Assembly (NCBI GenBank): GCA_027257055.1
Contig: JAPVLO010000384.1
Span: forward strand, 2,046,001-2,110,000
Direction of reading: 5' to 3'
DNA from: Cephalopachus bancanus
Taxonomy: Eukaryota; Chordata; Mammalia; Primates; Tarsiidae
DNA: 64,000 bases
Below the pieces are notes generated by a model. It did no database searches and was not told the DNA's origin. It was given only the letters and a program-made list of their open reading frames with translations. The position numbers were made by a program, and so were the translations under genes. The first letter of the stretch is position 1. Each line of letters opens with the position of its first letter. Positions 22,903 to 34,871 of this stretch are shown piece after piece.

Positions 22903-23861
22903 TTAATCTTTTGCCTGTACTCTTGTGAAGAACATTGTTGTTGTTGTTTTTTCCTTTTCTTCTGTGTTCAATACTTTCTTAAGTGTTTCTTGTAGAGGTG
23001 GTCTGGTGTCAGCGTAGGTTCTTAGGGATTGGATATCTGGGAAGAATTTCAATTCTCCCTCACTGATGAAGCTTAGCTTGGCTGGGTAGGTTATTCTCAG
23101 TTGAAATTGTTTATCTTTTAGAACTTTGAAGATAGGGCTCCAAGCTCTTCTAGCCTGGAGGGTTTCCATAGATAAATCTGCTGCTATTCTAATTGGTCTT
23201 CCCTGGTAGGTAATCTGACCTTTTTCTCTTGCTGCCTTTAGGATTTTTTCTTTTATACCTACTTTGTTTAGGTGAATTATTATGTGTCTGGGTGTTGGTC
23301 CTTTCATTTGTTGTCTTGCTGGGGTTGTCTGAATCTCTTGTGTTTGAATTTTTGCATCACTAATGAGATGAGGGAAGTTTTCTTGAATGATTTCATGAAA
23401 TGTTTGTTCCAGTGTGGCCTCTGTTTCTCTCTCTGCCTCAGGAAGGCCTAATACTCTTAGGTTCGGTCTCTTGAAGTGATCATTCATCTCTTGAAGGTTT
23501 TGTTCTGTCTTTTGAGGTTCTTTTCTATGTTTTTGACAGTTTGGGTTAGTTCTGTGTTTTGGTCTTTGAGTTCTGAGATTCTTTCTTCTGTTTGGCTAAT
23601 TCTGCTTTCCATGCTTATTCGTTTGTTTTTTGTTTCCATAACAGTATTCTTTACTGCTGTTATTTCTGACATCAGCTCCTTCTTATTTTCCTCTTGTCTC
23701 TCCTCAATTTTTTTTAATCTCTCTATTACTGTCTTGATGTTTGTTGCATGTGACTAGTCATTCTGGGGGCTCTTCATTGTTTGTGTTCCAAAGTCTGTTT
23801 TCTCAGTGTCTGACCTCCCAGAGGTCTGTGTGAGACCTATATTCTTCTTTTGGTTTTTCAT
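22903..23861 (-). pseudogene. L1 ORF1p remnant
   Basis: About 319 codons from the ATG at 23861 to the stop at 22903. An N-terminal segment (MKNQKKNIGLTQTSG) is followed by a TAG at about codon 36. The coiled coil (MSEITAVKNTVMETKNKR..., SRISQTEERISELKD) runs to about 23490, where the frame shifts. The RRM and C-terminal domain are then intact in one 194-codon frame: RPNLRVLGLPEAE, FHEIIQENFPHL, PRHIIIHLNKVGIKEKIL, YPAKLSFISEGELKFF. Two lesions are therefore enough to explain its inactivation. Confidence 0.93.
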
Positions 23862-24732
23862 TTGTGTGGTTTTTTTCCTCCCTATTTTTTCCTTCCCTCC
23901 AGGTCATCATCTTCCTTAATTCTGTTATTCAGGGGTAGAGGGGCTACTTTTACTTCTGTTTCTTCAATCTCCTATTCTTCTTTATGTATGTCCTCTTACT
24001 TTGGTCAATTCTGGGGTTGCACTGTAGGTTGGGGGTGATCCTTTCTGCAGTTTTGAGATTTACTTAAGTGGGGAGCTGTGATTCAAAATCTATCTGCAGG
24101 TCCTGGTATCCGCCGACAGGTGCATGGATAATCTGAAACCCTCTTCCCACTACCTTGGAATCTGTCCTTGCAGTGGGCTTGTAGGTTTACTCCCTGAAAT
24201 AAAATGAGGTTAACAGAGGGAGGAGAATGGAGCAGACAGTGGGGGGAAGAGGAGAGTGGAGAGAGAGAAAGGAGTAAGGGGGAAAACAGATGAGTGTACC
24301 AACAAATGGGGAGAGAGAAAAAAATGGAAACATATAAAAATAATAGACCATGGCTACAAACCAAACAACTCCCATACAAAAAAAAAACTAAAACATACAA
24401 TGATGCTAACATATAAGCTTATCAACCTCCTTATTGGTGTGCTATTCCTTATAGAAAGATATGGTTTTACAGAGAGAAGAAAAGAATAGAAGAGAAAAAA
24501 AGAAAAAGGGGGGAACAAAACAGAAGGAATAGAATCATGTCAGTAGACTAACAGAACCAATCAAACACACTCTGAGACTTTTCATTTAAGTCAAATGTCC
24601 TTCCAGCTCTGATTTCTAGCTGTCTTTTCAGGCTGATAAGCTTGTTCACAGTTAGGGTCAGTTGCCCTGGCCTGCTGTGAAGGCCAGATCAGATCACCCC
24701 TCAGTTCACCACTGCCCAGTTCACCACTCAAA
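23862..24732 (-). promoter_or_regulatory. L1 5'UTR (internal promoter region), probably truncated
   Basis: 870 bp upstream of ORF1. It is purine-rich on + (GGAG/GAGA runs at about 24200-24330 and an A/G-rich block at 24470-24530), that is, polypyrimidine in the sense direction, a layout shared with the 52.4-53.4 kb 5'UTR. L1 5'UTRs carry an internal Pol II promoter. Whether this one is active cannot be seen. Confidence 0.7.
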
Positions 24733-24750
24733 TCTCTACTCTTTTTTCTT
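24733..24750. repeat. Target-site duplication, right copy
   Basis: Perfect repeat of 18373-18390. The flanking unique sequence continues with 'gaccattctgaagtaggg'. Confidence 0.95.
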
Positions 24751-25678
24751 GACCATTCTGAAGTAGGGTAGAGATTGTTCCCTTCCCCCCAGAGTGCCTC
24801 ACCATCCTGAGGTGGTTTTCCCGAATTGTACCCACTTCTTTTGTAATTCGTACTTTTTAATCAACTTTTCTCAACTATACTCATTTGAAATGCACCATAT
24901 TTTTTGGTAGGAATAGCTAATCATTTTATATTTCCTTGTAAAATACATTTTTATAAAGAATAAATTGCCTCCAGCTAATATTCCTAATGTTAAATTTTTC
25001 TGCACGGTTCTTTCATACAAATGTAGTCACTGGAACAATTTTTTGTTAGGTCATAGTGAGTAGAATTATCAAGGTTGGTAGGTAAAATTAATCTCCTTTG
25101 GCAAACATTACTTTAAGCATTTTCCAGTTTAAGGTTATAAGTTAATAAGTCTTATAGCTGATAAAACAATTATTTAATAACAAAAAATAGCTCTTGGTTA
25201 ATCAAACAGGCTTAGGAACACAACTTTATGATAATGAAATAGACAATAAGTGTATATTTAATTTAAGTTTTATGATAATAGGTATATAAATATTTGCTAA
25301 TCTCCCCTTATCTTGCTAGCAAGATGCAATGGCCAGCTAGATGCTTGCCTTCTGAATGCCCTGAAGCCTACACACTCTGATCATTTCTTCAATTAATGGA
25401 TGAAGACTGCAACATCTGTTTCATTACATTTTATCCCTAAGAGACATAAATTGAAGAAAATGGGGCTTACAAATTTCTGTTTCAATTATTGCTATGTCAC
25501 CCTGGGCCAATTATTTACCAGTTTGACTTCATCATATTTATTCATTAAACGAGTGATAAAATCTATTTTATAAGATGTATAAAAGGAATATTTAGTCAAA
25601 ATATGCAAAAGTATTTTGGAAAATAATATACAAACAATGAATTGATAGTAGAAAAAGTACATCTTTTGAGAGAAGAAA
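24751..25678. other. Unassigned A+T-rich DNA
   Basis: No gene or clear repeat. A weak MIR-like stretch at about 25493-25570 ('ctatgtcaccctgggcca') is too worn to call separately. Confidence 0.4.
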
Positions 25679-25900
25679 CTAGGATTAAAATTCCAGCCCT
25701 CTTACACATTAATCTTTCAAAAATATTTATCAGATAAGTTACTGGATTTCTCTTCAATTTGTTTCTCATTTGCAAAAAATAGCATGAATAACACCTTTTT
25801 AAAAGAATCAAATATTATTATAACAGTTAAATGAGATTATGAATAAACTTATTCAGCGTAGATTTTTGTACATAACAGATACTCAAGCAATGAGTTTATT
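25679..25900 (+). mobile_element. MIR SINE, diverged
   Basis: MIR order is visible: 'aattccagccctcttacaca', 'gataagttactggatttctc', 'gtttctcatttgcaaaaaat', 'cagttaaatgagattatg' and 'agatactcaagcaatgag'. High divergence fits a mammal-wide age. Confidence 0.6.
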
Positions 25901-26759
25901 TTCACTAATAATCCAGGCAAATATCATCACCCTTCTCTACATTACACTATTGCAGCATCAAGGAAAAATTGCACTGAACAAAATGTTCAACAGGCAAGGA
26001 AAACTCTAGCAATAAGGGAGAGAGATTGAACTCACCCTCACTGAAACAAAAGGCAGGAGTCTTTTTTAAGCTCTGGTATGAAATAATGGAAAAGTACTAG
26101 AGGACATTGTATTGTGAGAAATTGATCAATGGGATGCGTGGACCACATGGAGTTATTTGTAAGTTTGCAAATATTTCATTCTGTGATAAGGCCGTTTGCT
26201 TTGCTAATTGGTGCCCATTGAAGTTAGGCTTTTACTCTCCTGCAGAGATTGTGTAATGAAAGCCTTGATTATATTTCCTTGACTACATTTCAGAAATGAT
26301 TCTCAGGTCCTTAAGAAAGACATTCCTGGGTTATAACACTAGCAAGAGGCAGCGATAAGATGCGTATACATTTCCAAAGGGGCAGAGAAAGAATTAGCAA
26401 TTACACGTTGCCTAGAGTAGTCATTCTAAGAAAAGAGAAGTCTGGTAACTAGTGTCAGGAAGAAAACTGTCAAAAAATTTCGTCAGGCTGAGGGGAATTG
26501 TAAGGTCATCCCTGTCAATAGTACTAAAGTTGTGTTTTCAGTACACATTTTTTCTGAAGTTGGACTTAACGTTCATCGAAAACTGTGTTAGTGTTAGGTG
26601 AATATTTGTGAGAAGCTTCAGAGAGAAAATTAGGACCAAGTAGGGCTTTAGGAATATGACTTTACCACAGAGAAGGGGTAAAGATGCTTTTTGCAGAGAA
26701 GAGGTATGGAAAGTCAGAGGCATCAAGTCACTGGGTGTGTGGATGTGGGCAGGATATTT
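25901..26759. other. Unassigned DNA
   Basis: No repeat family or exon recognised. Confidence 0.4.
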
Positions 26760-26840
26760 TTTGCTTCGCTATTTCCCTATTTCCTCATCTGTAAAATACA
26801 TGTAATATCACACCTCACAGCGTGGTTTGTGAATATATGG
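26760..26840 (+). mobile_element. MIR core fragment
   Basis: 'atttcctcatctgtaaaata' followed by 'tatcacacctcacag' corresponds to the MIR core and its downstream segment. It is short. Confidence 0.5.
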
Positions 26841-29015
26841 CCCATATTCAAAGAAGTTCTAGAATGTGGAAGATAAACAAAGCACTTATTTTCATTTCTA
26901 CTGGTTCCTCCTTCCTCTCTTCCCCATTGATCATGAGGCTTCATCTTTTATCTTTCCTTTTCTAGTATCTTTTATCATATTTTACTTTTCCACTCAAAGG
27001 GAAAAAAATACTCCTTACTAGAGGACAGAGCTCATTGCATCACAGAATCCACAGTAATTATCACCAATGTGTCTGTGTTTAGACCCTATCAGTCTCTTCT
27101 GTATAGCAGGCAGAATTTTGGTGGCTAGACCTTGGAACCCAGAACTGTCCCCACCACCTGGAAACTGTCCCCACCACCACTTTAGTTGGGTTGACAGTGA
27201 ACTTCCTATCTCAATTCTTCTCCACTGCTTCCTAGGAGCCCTGGGATGTATATGTTCTGTGGAGATGAAATGAATATTGTCTGTTCTGTCACCCACATTT
27301 GGTTCCCCAATCCTTATTCATTTTTCCTGTCTCTTCTTTGTAATTATAGAAGTTGTCACCCCCCATTTTCCTTTATTTAGTTGTTCTAGGCCATTTTATT
27401 TTTTTTCCTTGAGTCTTCTGCTTTTTCCTTTCTCCCCACAAGACATATTTAAACTCCTTTGGTACACTTTTGGACTTCTCACTTTCTCAGCCTGTCCTTA
27501 GGCAGTGAACATACCTTACGGCTTAATTCTTCAAAATGGTAAGGAAGCTCTCAAGATACTTTCAAAATACTTTTTTCTCACCTCATTCTTTGCACAGAAA
27601 ACTTTTTTTCACAAAACTCTCAAACTCCCTGGTAGATTTAAATTAATCGCCTGCAGCTTCTAGAGCATTCATTAATCAACTTCTTCTTTGTGATAATCAG
27701 ATGCTACATGATTTGCCTATATTACTGTTGCCCATGCCACATTTGCTCTTTCCTATTCCTTCTTGGGCCTTCTGGATGGCTCATTCTTCAATTCTATGTG
27801 TAGTTGTTTCCCTTCAGGTGCATGAAGCCAATTCCATTCTCTCTCATATGTTCACATGCCAAACTCACAAGGGATGGGGTTGAACACAATGACCATCACC
27901 ATATGCCAACAAATAATTGAGTCAAGGTATAGAAATGCAGATATAATTGTCAATTTTCTCTAGCTCATTTTGCAGAAAAAAAGGAGAGAAATGTGTGTAA
28001 TGGTTTCCTCATGGAGGTGAAAAATCCCCCAAGGGCAGAAGTAGATTGTTCTTTTGCTACACTATGTTCAATAGGACACCAAGGACAGAGTGGGTGTCAC
28101 AAAGCAAATACTGTTGTTAATAGGCATTGAGAACTCTTTTGAATTATAACTTTTAAAACATAAAGAGGATCTTTTCACTTGCATTTTAAAGCATTTCGCC
28201 AATTATAAAATAGTTCTGCCCACATATGTATGAATAAGGTGACTTTTTTCCCTGTCCAAATTATAGGTTATCAAAGGTGTCTGTCAATCACAAGCGTAAA
28301 TCATTACCACCTGTGACATCGATTATGCTTATTTGCTAGTTAACATAGGTCAGCAATAGGATACAAAATTATGTCTATTACTGAAACTAATCATAATTAA
28401 ACTGGTGAAAAGCAGTCCCTGACACTGAATTCCAGATCTCTTTTATATTCACAGCCATAATGCACTGTTTTCTTCCAAAGTAGATCCTTCCTATATATTA
28501 TTTTAATTCTCAGAATACTTCTGAGTCACTAAAATATACCAAATGCTCCTCTTACTGACCATTTTAGGATGGAGTGGTGGTAGTGATAGATTTTCTTTAG
28601 GACTCCCTAGAGCAGTCCACTCCTTTATTCTTAACTAGACCCGTATGTTATCCCTCCAAATTAAAAACAAATGCTTAAATGTTTCTCTTAGGGTGCATAT
28701 ATTCTCTGCTACACTAAGTTTCTGGGAGACAGAAATATTTTCCTCATTACTGAATCTTTCTGCTAGCCCAGAAAATATGTTCAACAAAATCTTGTGGAAT
28801 TCGACCAAAAACGAATGTACGAACCCAAAGCAGTGTTTCGAATCTATTTTGGGTGACCACACCATTCTAGATATAGAAAAGTTGATCATCGTACAATAAA
28901 TGTTGCCTAAACAAAAACAGAGACATGTTAAGTTATGAAAACGTCACAGGGAAAGGAAGGCAAGTCTTTTAGAGGTATGCATTGTGAGTGTAGTGTCTGC
29001 AGTAGACAGATATCC
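26841..29015. other. Unassigned DNA, no gene seen
   Basis: Read on both strands without recognising an exon or repeat. Overlapping 84-codon frames exist on both strands at 28635-28899, but neither has a recognisable motif. A pyrimidine-rich patch lies at about 27300-27500. Confidence 0.45.
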
Positions 29016-29110
29016 TTAATGTCCTAACCCCATCACAAGCTAGATGTATAACCTTGGGTAAGCTACCTCTTAATATTTTTGTCCTCACCTGAAAAATATG
29101 AACATGATCT
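29016..29110 (+). mobile_element. MIR SINE fragment
   Basis: 'ctagatgtataaccttgggt' with 'aagctacctcttaat' and 'cctcacctgaaaaatatg' matches the MIR tRNA-related/core part. Confidence 0.6.
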
Positions 29111-29295
29111 ATGCATGTTTCCAGAAATCAAAAGATAGCATGCAGGCTGCATAAGTCTGTAAGAATTAAATACATAGATTCATGAAAGACAGATATGATT
29201 GTGAGGAATTGTTAGTAGTGAATACAGATGGACGTGGCCTAGAATTTTAGCAGGGTAAAATCTGGAGGAAACTGAGCTGACTTGATAAATTTTTA

Positions 29296-29576
29296 TTTTT
29301 TTTTGAGTTGGAGTCTCACTCGGTTACCCAGACTGGAGTGTAGTGGTCGCTCCCGGCCACCGCAGCCTCGCCTGCTGGGCTCCGGCGATCCTTCTGCCTC
29401 AGCCTTCCGAGTAGCCGGAATTACAGGATGCGCTACCACGCCCGGCTGATTTTTTGATTTATTGTAGAGATGAGGTCTCGCTGCCCAGGCGGGTCTCGAA
29501 CCCGCGGACTCAGGCAATCCACTCACCTCAGCCTCCCAAAGGCGCGGGATTACAGGCTGAGCCACCGAACCTGGCT
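29296..29576 (-). mobile_element. Alu SINE, full length, young
   Basis: Antisense, close to the local consensus: 'gagttggagtctcact' head, B-box complement near 29490 ('gggtctcgaacccgcg'), end 'gagccaccgaacctggc'. 'tgataaattttta' (29283-29295) and 'tgataaaattttt' (from 29577) are a near-perfect TSD. Confidence 0.96.
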
Positions 29577-30927
29577 GATAAAATTTTTTAAATAGAAAAA
29601 ATTTTTTAAATAATCTTTAAAATAGAAAAAAATTTTGAATAGAAAAATTTTTAAATAGACGTAGATGTGCAATCATAAATACATCATGAGGCCAGATGAC
29701 AGGGAATTTTAATTGTTAAGGTAATGTTTTTGACTTTAATCTAGAAAGAGCTAGGATCACATACCAAGCAGTAGTAGATATTAGAACATAAGATTTGGAG
29801 ATTAATTCAACAATGTGCTGCCCAATAGATCCAAGAAAAAGAGTGACTTAAAGTAGCATGATGTGCTAAGATGTCCTTGCAGAAAGCTTAGGACAAATGA
29901 TAAAATTCTCATGAAGTTTGGAGGCTGTGAAACAGGGACAGAGATTTGTACTCATACCATATGAAGCAAGAAGATCCAGGTTGGTTCAATGAACATTGAC
30001 AAGGTGGTGCTTTAGTCAAAAACCATGGATCTATTTTTCTGAATGCAGTCATCATGGGCTGCACTGACACAAACTATCACAGCTTTACATCATCTCCAGA
30101 AATCAAAAGACAGCTGAAGGAAAGTAAGGATGTTTTTCCGTTGTCGTGTTCCTGTACATGGAGCCATAATGTTCAGGTCTAACAATGGAACTTGACCAAC
30201 CACTCACCTATCCCCCTGATAAGGATAAACTCAATGGAGAAAAAACAGATTGCAGCATATTTTTCAGGATTTGTGTAATATCTACGAACAGTCAGAAAGT
30301 TAACGAAGCCATTTGTGCTGCGATAAAGTGAAGGGGAGTGATATTAACAAGGAGAAGAGAGATGCATACACGGAAAATGGAAAGTACAAAGAAAATTTCA
30401 CCTATGTACAAGTTATAATCAACCAACTTTGCTCCTTTTTCTTAAAATCATTGAATTAGGGCATGCTATCGACTTACTGCATCTGTTTTTAGCAAGAGAT
30501 GTGTCACTGTCTACAAAATTTCCAATTATAAATATAAATACAAAATTAGGTGTCAGCATAGGTAGGTATTGAGATCCATATAAGTATAGGTGTCGATATG
30601 GATATAAATAGAGATACAGATATAGATGTTATGAACGTGAAGGATGTGGTCTTGATGATAGAAGATAAAGGTATAGTTCCTTCAGTACAACACATTGGAA
30701 AATCTGTTTAACAAAACATTGATAACTCAGGGATATTTCCAGTAGTGTGATGCAGACCTTTGTCTCAAGATATATCCTGTTTGGTAGTTCTAGCCACAAT
30801 TAGATAATGAATTAGAAAGAAAGTTTACAAAGATTTGAAGATAGAAACATAAGGGGAAATCTAATATATTTGATTGAAGGGCCAAAATTAACACAATAGG
30901 CTGAAGGAAAACCTTCAAGATGATCTG
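29577..30927. other. Unassigned DNA
   Basis: A local 'aaaatagaaaaaatttttt'-type A/T repeat follows the Alu (29580-29660). Nothing else is recognised. A GATATA-rich patch at about 30570-30630 is low complexity. Confidence 0.4.
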
Positions 30928-30982
30928 TCTATCTGTCTATCTATCTATCTATCTACCTACCTACCTACCTATCCTCTATCTA
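30928..30982. repeat. Tetranucleotide repeat (CTAT/CTAC)n
   Basis: About 13 units: CTGT/CTAT, then CTAC, then CTAT. A compound tetranucleotide tract that is likely polymorphic. Confidence 0.95.
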
Positions 30983-32638
30983 TATTATTAGGATATATAT
31001 TGTTTTCCATTTAGTTTCTGAAAATTAATTATATTGTAAATGTATTATATTAATTTTTCAGTATAAGAACACTGTTTTCACTTGAAGAACTAGGAATTAT
31101 CTCGGTAATGATTGTTTATATTATGTGGAACAGAAAGAAACTGAAGTTAGCTTAAGCAAAATAATTAAACGCATTTCATAAAACCTTGGTTATTTTATGG
31201 AAACCAAAAACAGCCAATCCTTATAACTAAAGCCAGGAATGAAGCTAGTAACTGAAAAGTTAAAAGAAATCTAAATAGTACACCCCCTTCATCTCTCTTC
31301 CTTTTTTTCTCTCCAATGCCTGATTCACTCTTCTTTCTTTGCAGGTGTGTTCTGTCTGTTTCTTCATATACAGATTAAAACAAACAAACAAAAAACTGAC
31401 TTCCTGGGTTCACATTTTCTTTCTTTTTTTGATCTAACCAGATTGACTGCAACTTCCTTAGTCTTCACACCAAATTTAAAAAAAAATAAAATAATTTTTC
31501 CAGTTAAGAGCAAGTGTTAGCACTAGTTCAATCAGCTGTAGTCATGGTGGTGAGAAAGGTGATGGAGCAAAGCCATGGCTGTTGGGGTGTATGGATCTTA
31601 CAGACAGAGGATTACTGACAACTGAACAGATATATCATCGCTTTCCAAGCCAGGAATACAGCATAGTCAATATGAGCCTAACACACAGTCAGTACTATCC
31701 AGATAAGGGCAGGAGGAAGTGAGTATTTGCATGTTGTCCTTACTCACAAAAATCATACCTGGAATTCTGTATTCTTTTAATAAAGAACCATCACATAAGA
31801 AAGTGCACCCATTGACTCGATAATTATGCTTTATTAATTTCCTTTGAATGCTTAAAGGAACATATGATTTCAAGGTGTGTTTTATTAGTGCACCAGGATA
31901 AAATGCCAATTATTTGCCCATAAACTGAAGTATATTCTTGGCTTGATAATCAAGGTTGCATATGGTGTAATGTTAGGACACTTACAGGAAAGCAACCCTC
32001 CTAAAAATGCAAATTTATGTTAGACAAGCCTTGAGTATGGAAACAAAAGTCTAAAGAGAAAAACATATAAGTAAATTCCACTGTCAATAGTATTGGAGAG
32101 GTTCTATTGGAAAACTTTAAGCAGAAGCTTAGAGAATAGTCTCTCTCATTGTCAATCTAATATGGTCTTTCATCTTTGTTTCTTTTAAGAAAGTTGTCAC
32201 CATGTCAGAAATGTATACATTTACACATATGGATAAGATTAGGAAGTGCATACGATTGGTTACAAAGACATGACTCCAATTTCTATAGATTGACTCCAAA
32301 CTTCTAGGAAGGAAGGGAGGAGTATCCCCATCCTATCCTTTTGGCCATAATCCCCAAGCTCTTTATACTCCACCAATCCCAGGTGACATATTAGTTCCCT
32401 GGAAAACTGATACTTAGTATTCTCTCGCACATTTAGAGAGTATGAAAAATAGAGGAAAATCTGCATGTGTGCGCACAAGCATGCTCATACATGTGAGTGT
32501 TTGATGACTGGGAGACGTAGGACAGGACTGAAGGAAAGAGAGCAAAATGATGAAAAAATGTGCTTAATATTGATATTATGAAATGCTACTTTGAAATGTT
32601 CAAGTCCTCATTCCCTTCTGCCACAACTATACTTCGAT
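30983..32638. other. Unassigned DNA
   Basis: No gene or named repeat recognised. Short low-complexity CAAA units lie at 31378-31397. Confidence 0.45.
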
Positions 32639-32854
32639 AAAGACCACCTTATGGAGGTGAGTGGATTGCCTGAGCCTGCATGTTTGAGACCTGCTTGGGC
32701 AACTTGGCGAGACCTCATCTCTACAATAAATCAAAAAATTAACTGGGCGTGGTAGCGCGAACCTGTAGTTCCAGCTACTTGGAAGGCTGCTGCACTCCAG
32801 TCTGGGCAACAGAGTGAGACTCCAACTCAAAAAAAAAAAAAAAAAAGACCACCT
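32639..32854 (+). mobile_element. Alu SINE, 5'-truncated with internal deletion, with TSD
   Basis: TSD 'aaagaccacct' at 32639-32649 and 32844-32854. The insert starts within the left monomer ('ggaggtgagtggattgcc'). It lacks about 60 bp of the right monomer: 'acttggaaggctg' runs straight into 'ctgcactccag'. The A tail is about 17 nt. Confidence 0.96.
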
Positions 32855-33183
32855 ATGCATTGATTAATGCTTCTTTTAGATGTATCTAAGAAATTGATCT
32901 CATATCAGTCTATTTGCATTTGAAGCACCCCAATGTTCCTTCTCACTATTCTCTGTCCACTTGATCTTTATTCCTCGAGATTCACTTTTTCTTTAAAGGC
33001 AACTTTGATTTCTGCAGACAAATTAATTCCTCTTTTCTATTTTTTTAAACCAGATCTTTGCCCCAACAACGTTTTAGAACTTGTGTTGTTTTACATTATT
33101 TGCATATCAGGGAAGTAGAAGGTCCCTTTAGTTACACTGAATTCTATTCCTTTTTCACAGTATCAAAACTTATTTAGGAATGC
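32855..33183. other. Unassigned DNA
   Basis: No feature recognised. Confidence 0.4.
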
Positions 33184-33800
33184 CATATTGGCTTTCTTTT
33201 TTATAAATTTATTTATTATAAAGATGTGGAGTACAATTCAGGGTTAGGTATACAAACATTGACCATGCAGGTACCCTTGCTGATGAGGTATGCCACTCCC
33301 TCCCCCAGCAGTTTCCCTCAAATGCCAGTCCCACCCTTCCTCCCCTGACAGTTTTCTACTACTGTCAATCACTTTCTTATAGCATTAAAATTGTTCAAGG
33401 TCATCTAATGAGTGAGAACATATGGAGCTCAGTTCTTTGTTTCTGTGATAGATCCCTGAGTATGATTGACTCCAAATCCATCCAAGTTGTTGCAAAGTTC
33501 ATCTATTTGTTCTTCTTTATGGTTGCATAATATTCCATTGTGTATATGTACCACATTTTTTTAAATCCAGTCCTGCTTCGATGGGCAACACACTGCTGGT
33601 GGGAATGCAGACTAGTACAACCTCTTTGGAAGACAGTGTGGCAATTTCAGAAAGAACTAGAAATCGACCTTCCATATGACCCAGCCATTCCCCTATTGGG
33701 AATATACCCAGAGGAACTCAAATCATTCCATGAAAAAGACACCTACACACGTATGGTTGTTACAGCTCTATTCACAAAAGCAAAAGCATATTGGTTTTCT
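33184..33800 (-). mobile_element. L1 with 5' inversion (twin priming), with TSD
   Basis: Insert 33198-33786, flanked by 'catattggctttct' (33184-33197) and 'catattggttttct' (33787-33800), 13 of 14 identical. 33198-33590 is the L1 3' end on the minus strand (variant A 3'UTR plus the ORF2 end). 33591-33786 is the adjoining upstream part of ORF2 in plus orientation (frame text [24 protein letters not shown]). The two parts are almost contiguous in L1, with only about 14 nt missing. This is the classic inverted structure of twin priming. Confidence 0.95.
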
Positions 33801-34320
33801 ATTGCTGCATGAAGTATTATTATAAATTTAGCAGTTTAAAACAACACACGTTCATTGTCTCCTTGTTTCTGTGGGTCAGAAGCCTGGGCATGGCTTAGCT
33901 GTGTTCTCTACAAAGCTACCGTCATGTGATAGCAAGAGCTGGGTTCTCATTTGAAGGTGTGACTGGGGAACCCTTTCTAAGCGCATGTGTTTGTTGGCAG
34001 TATTCGGTTCCTCGAGGGCTGTTGGGTTGAAGGCCTCAGTTTCTTTCTGCCTGTCATCTGGAGGCTACTGCCAGTCTCTTTCCATGTGGACCCCTTCAAC
34101 ACTGCCACCTGTCTCCTCCAGCCAGCAAGGAAGGGGGTCTCCTAGCAAGGCGGTTGTTACGGTCTTCTATAATGTCACCATACACGTGACATTTTATTGC
34201 TCTTGACACATTCCAGTGGTTAGAAGCAAGTTGTATATCCATGCTCGTGGTAAGGGAACTACACATGGATATAAATACAAAAAAGGCGGGGATCATTAAG
34301 GCTCTTTGAGAGTCTGTTTG
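33801..34320 (+). mobile_element. Ancient mammalian interspersed repeat (family not named)
   Basis: Familiar old-repeat text in order: 'attgctgcatgaagtatt', 'agcagtttaaaacaacacac', 'ctgtgggtcagaagcctggg', 'catggcttagctgtgttctc', 'aggctactgccagtctc' and 'ggcggggatcattaag'. Its start probably lies just upstream of the L1 insertion, which entered its first bases. I cannot name the family with confidence. Confidence 0.65.
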
Positions 34321-34591
34321 CAGCATACACGTACATTTCTGTTTTATTTGTTGTATATTTTGATTGAGGGAGGAGGAGTGACATAACTGGGTGCTGAGAG
34401 GAATAGAGAAAAGTAACTTCCCCCATGACAGCATCAGGTTTACTGCCTTATTATTACTCCTTTTTTTGGAGTCTGCTTTCACAGGATCATCCTCAGTGTT
34501 CTATATATCTGTTACTCTGCCCCCCTCTCTCCCCAAATATAGAACAAAATCTAGAAGAAGGTGTTTATAATTTAGTCATGTAGAAATTTCT

Positions 34592-34871
34592 TTCTTTTTT
34601 TTTTTTTTTTAGTCAGAGTCTCACTCCATTGCTCAGGCGATGGTGGCATGCTCCCTGCCACCCCAGCATTGACCTGATCCTTCTGCCTCAGCCTTCCAAG
34701 TAGCTGGAACTACAGGTGTGCACTACCATGTCCAGTTAATTTTTTTTATTTATTGTAGAGATGAGGTCTTACCAAGTTGGCCAGGCTGGTCTCGAACCCG
34801 TGGGCTCAGTCAACCCACTCACCTCGGCCTCCCAAAGTGCTGGGATTACAGGCTGAGTTACTGAGCCCAGT
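34592..34871 (-). mobile_element. Alu SINE, full length
   Basis: Antisense with a long poly-T head (34592-34610). It has some small deletions near 34640-34670 relative to the local consensus. It ends 'ctgagttactgagcccag'. Confidence 0.94.

Larger units (their letters stand above)
18731..24732 (-). mobile_element. Near-full-length L1 (variant B 3'UTR), insertion with 18-bp TSD
   Basis: About 6.0 kb L1 on the minus strand: 5'UTR 23862-24732, ORF1 22903-23861, an 80-bp inter-ORF gap, ORF2 about 18960-22821, then 3'UTR and an A-rich end at about 18731-18800. With the transduced flank it is bounded by perfect 18-bp TSDs (18373-18390 and 24733-24750). ORFs are conserved enough to read domain by domain but carry stops and frameshifts. 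The 5'UTR is about 870 bp, shorter than in the 47-54 kb copy, so the 5' end is probably truncated within the 5'UTR. The perfect TSD makes this one of the younger insertions. Confidence 0.96.

Noticed and set aside
22903..23487. 194-codon frame as a functional gene
   Set aside because: It is the C-terminal two thirds of L1 ORF1, separated from its start by a frameshift and a TAG.
28635..28899. 84-codon frames on both strands over the same interval
   Set aside because: No motif, no splice signals and no recognisable homolog; overlapping frames of this length occur by chance.
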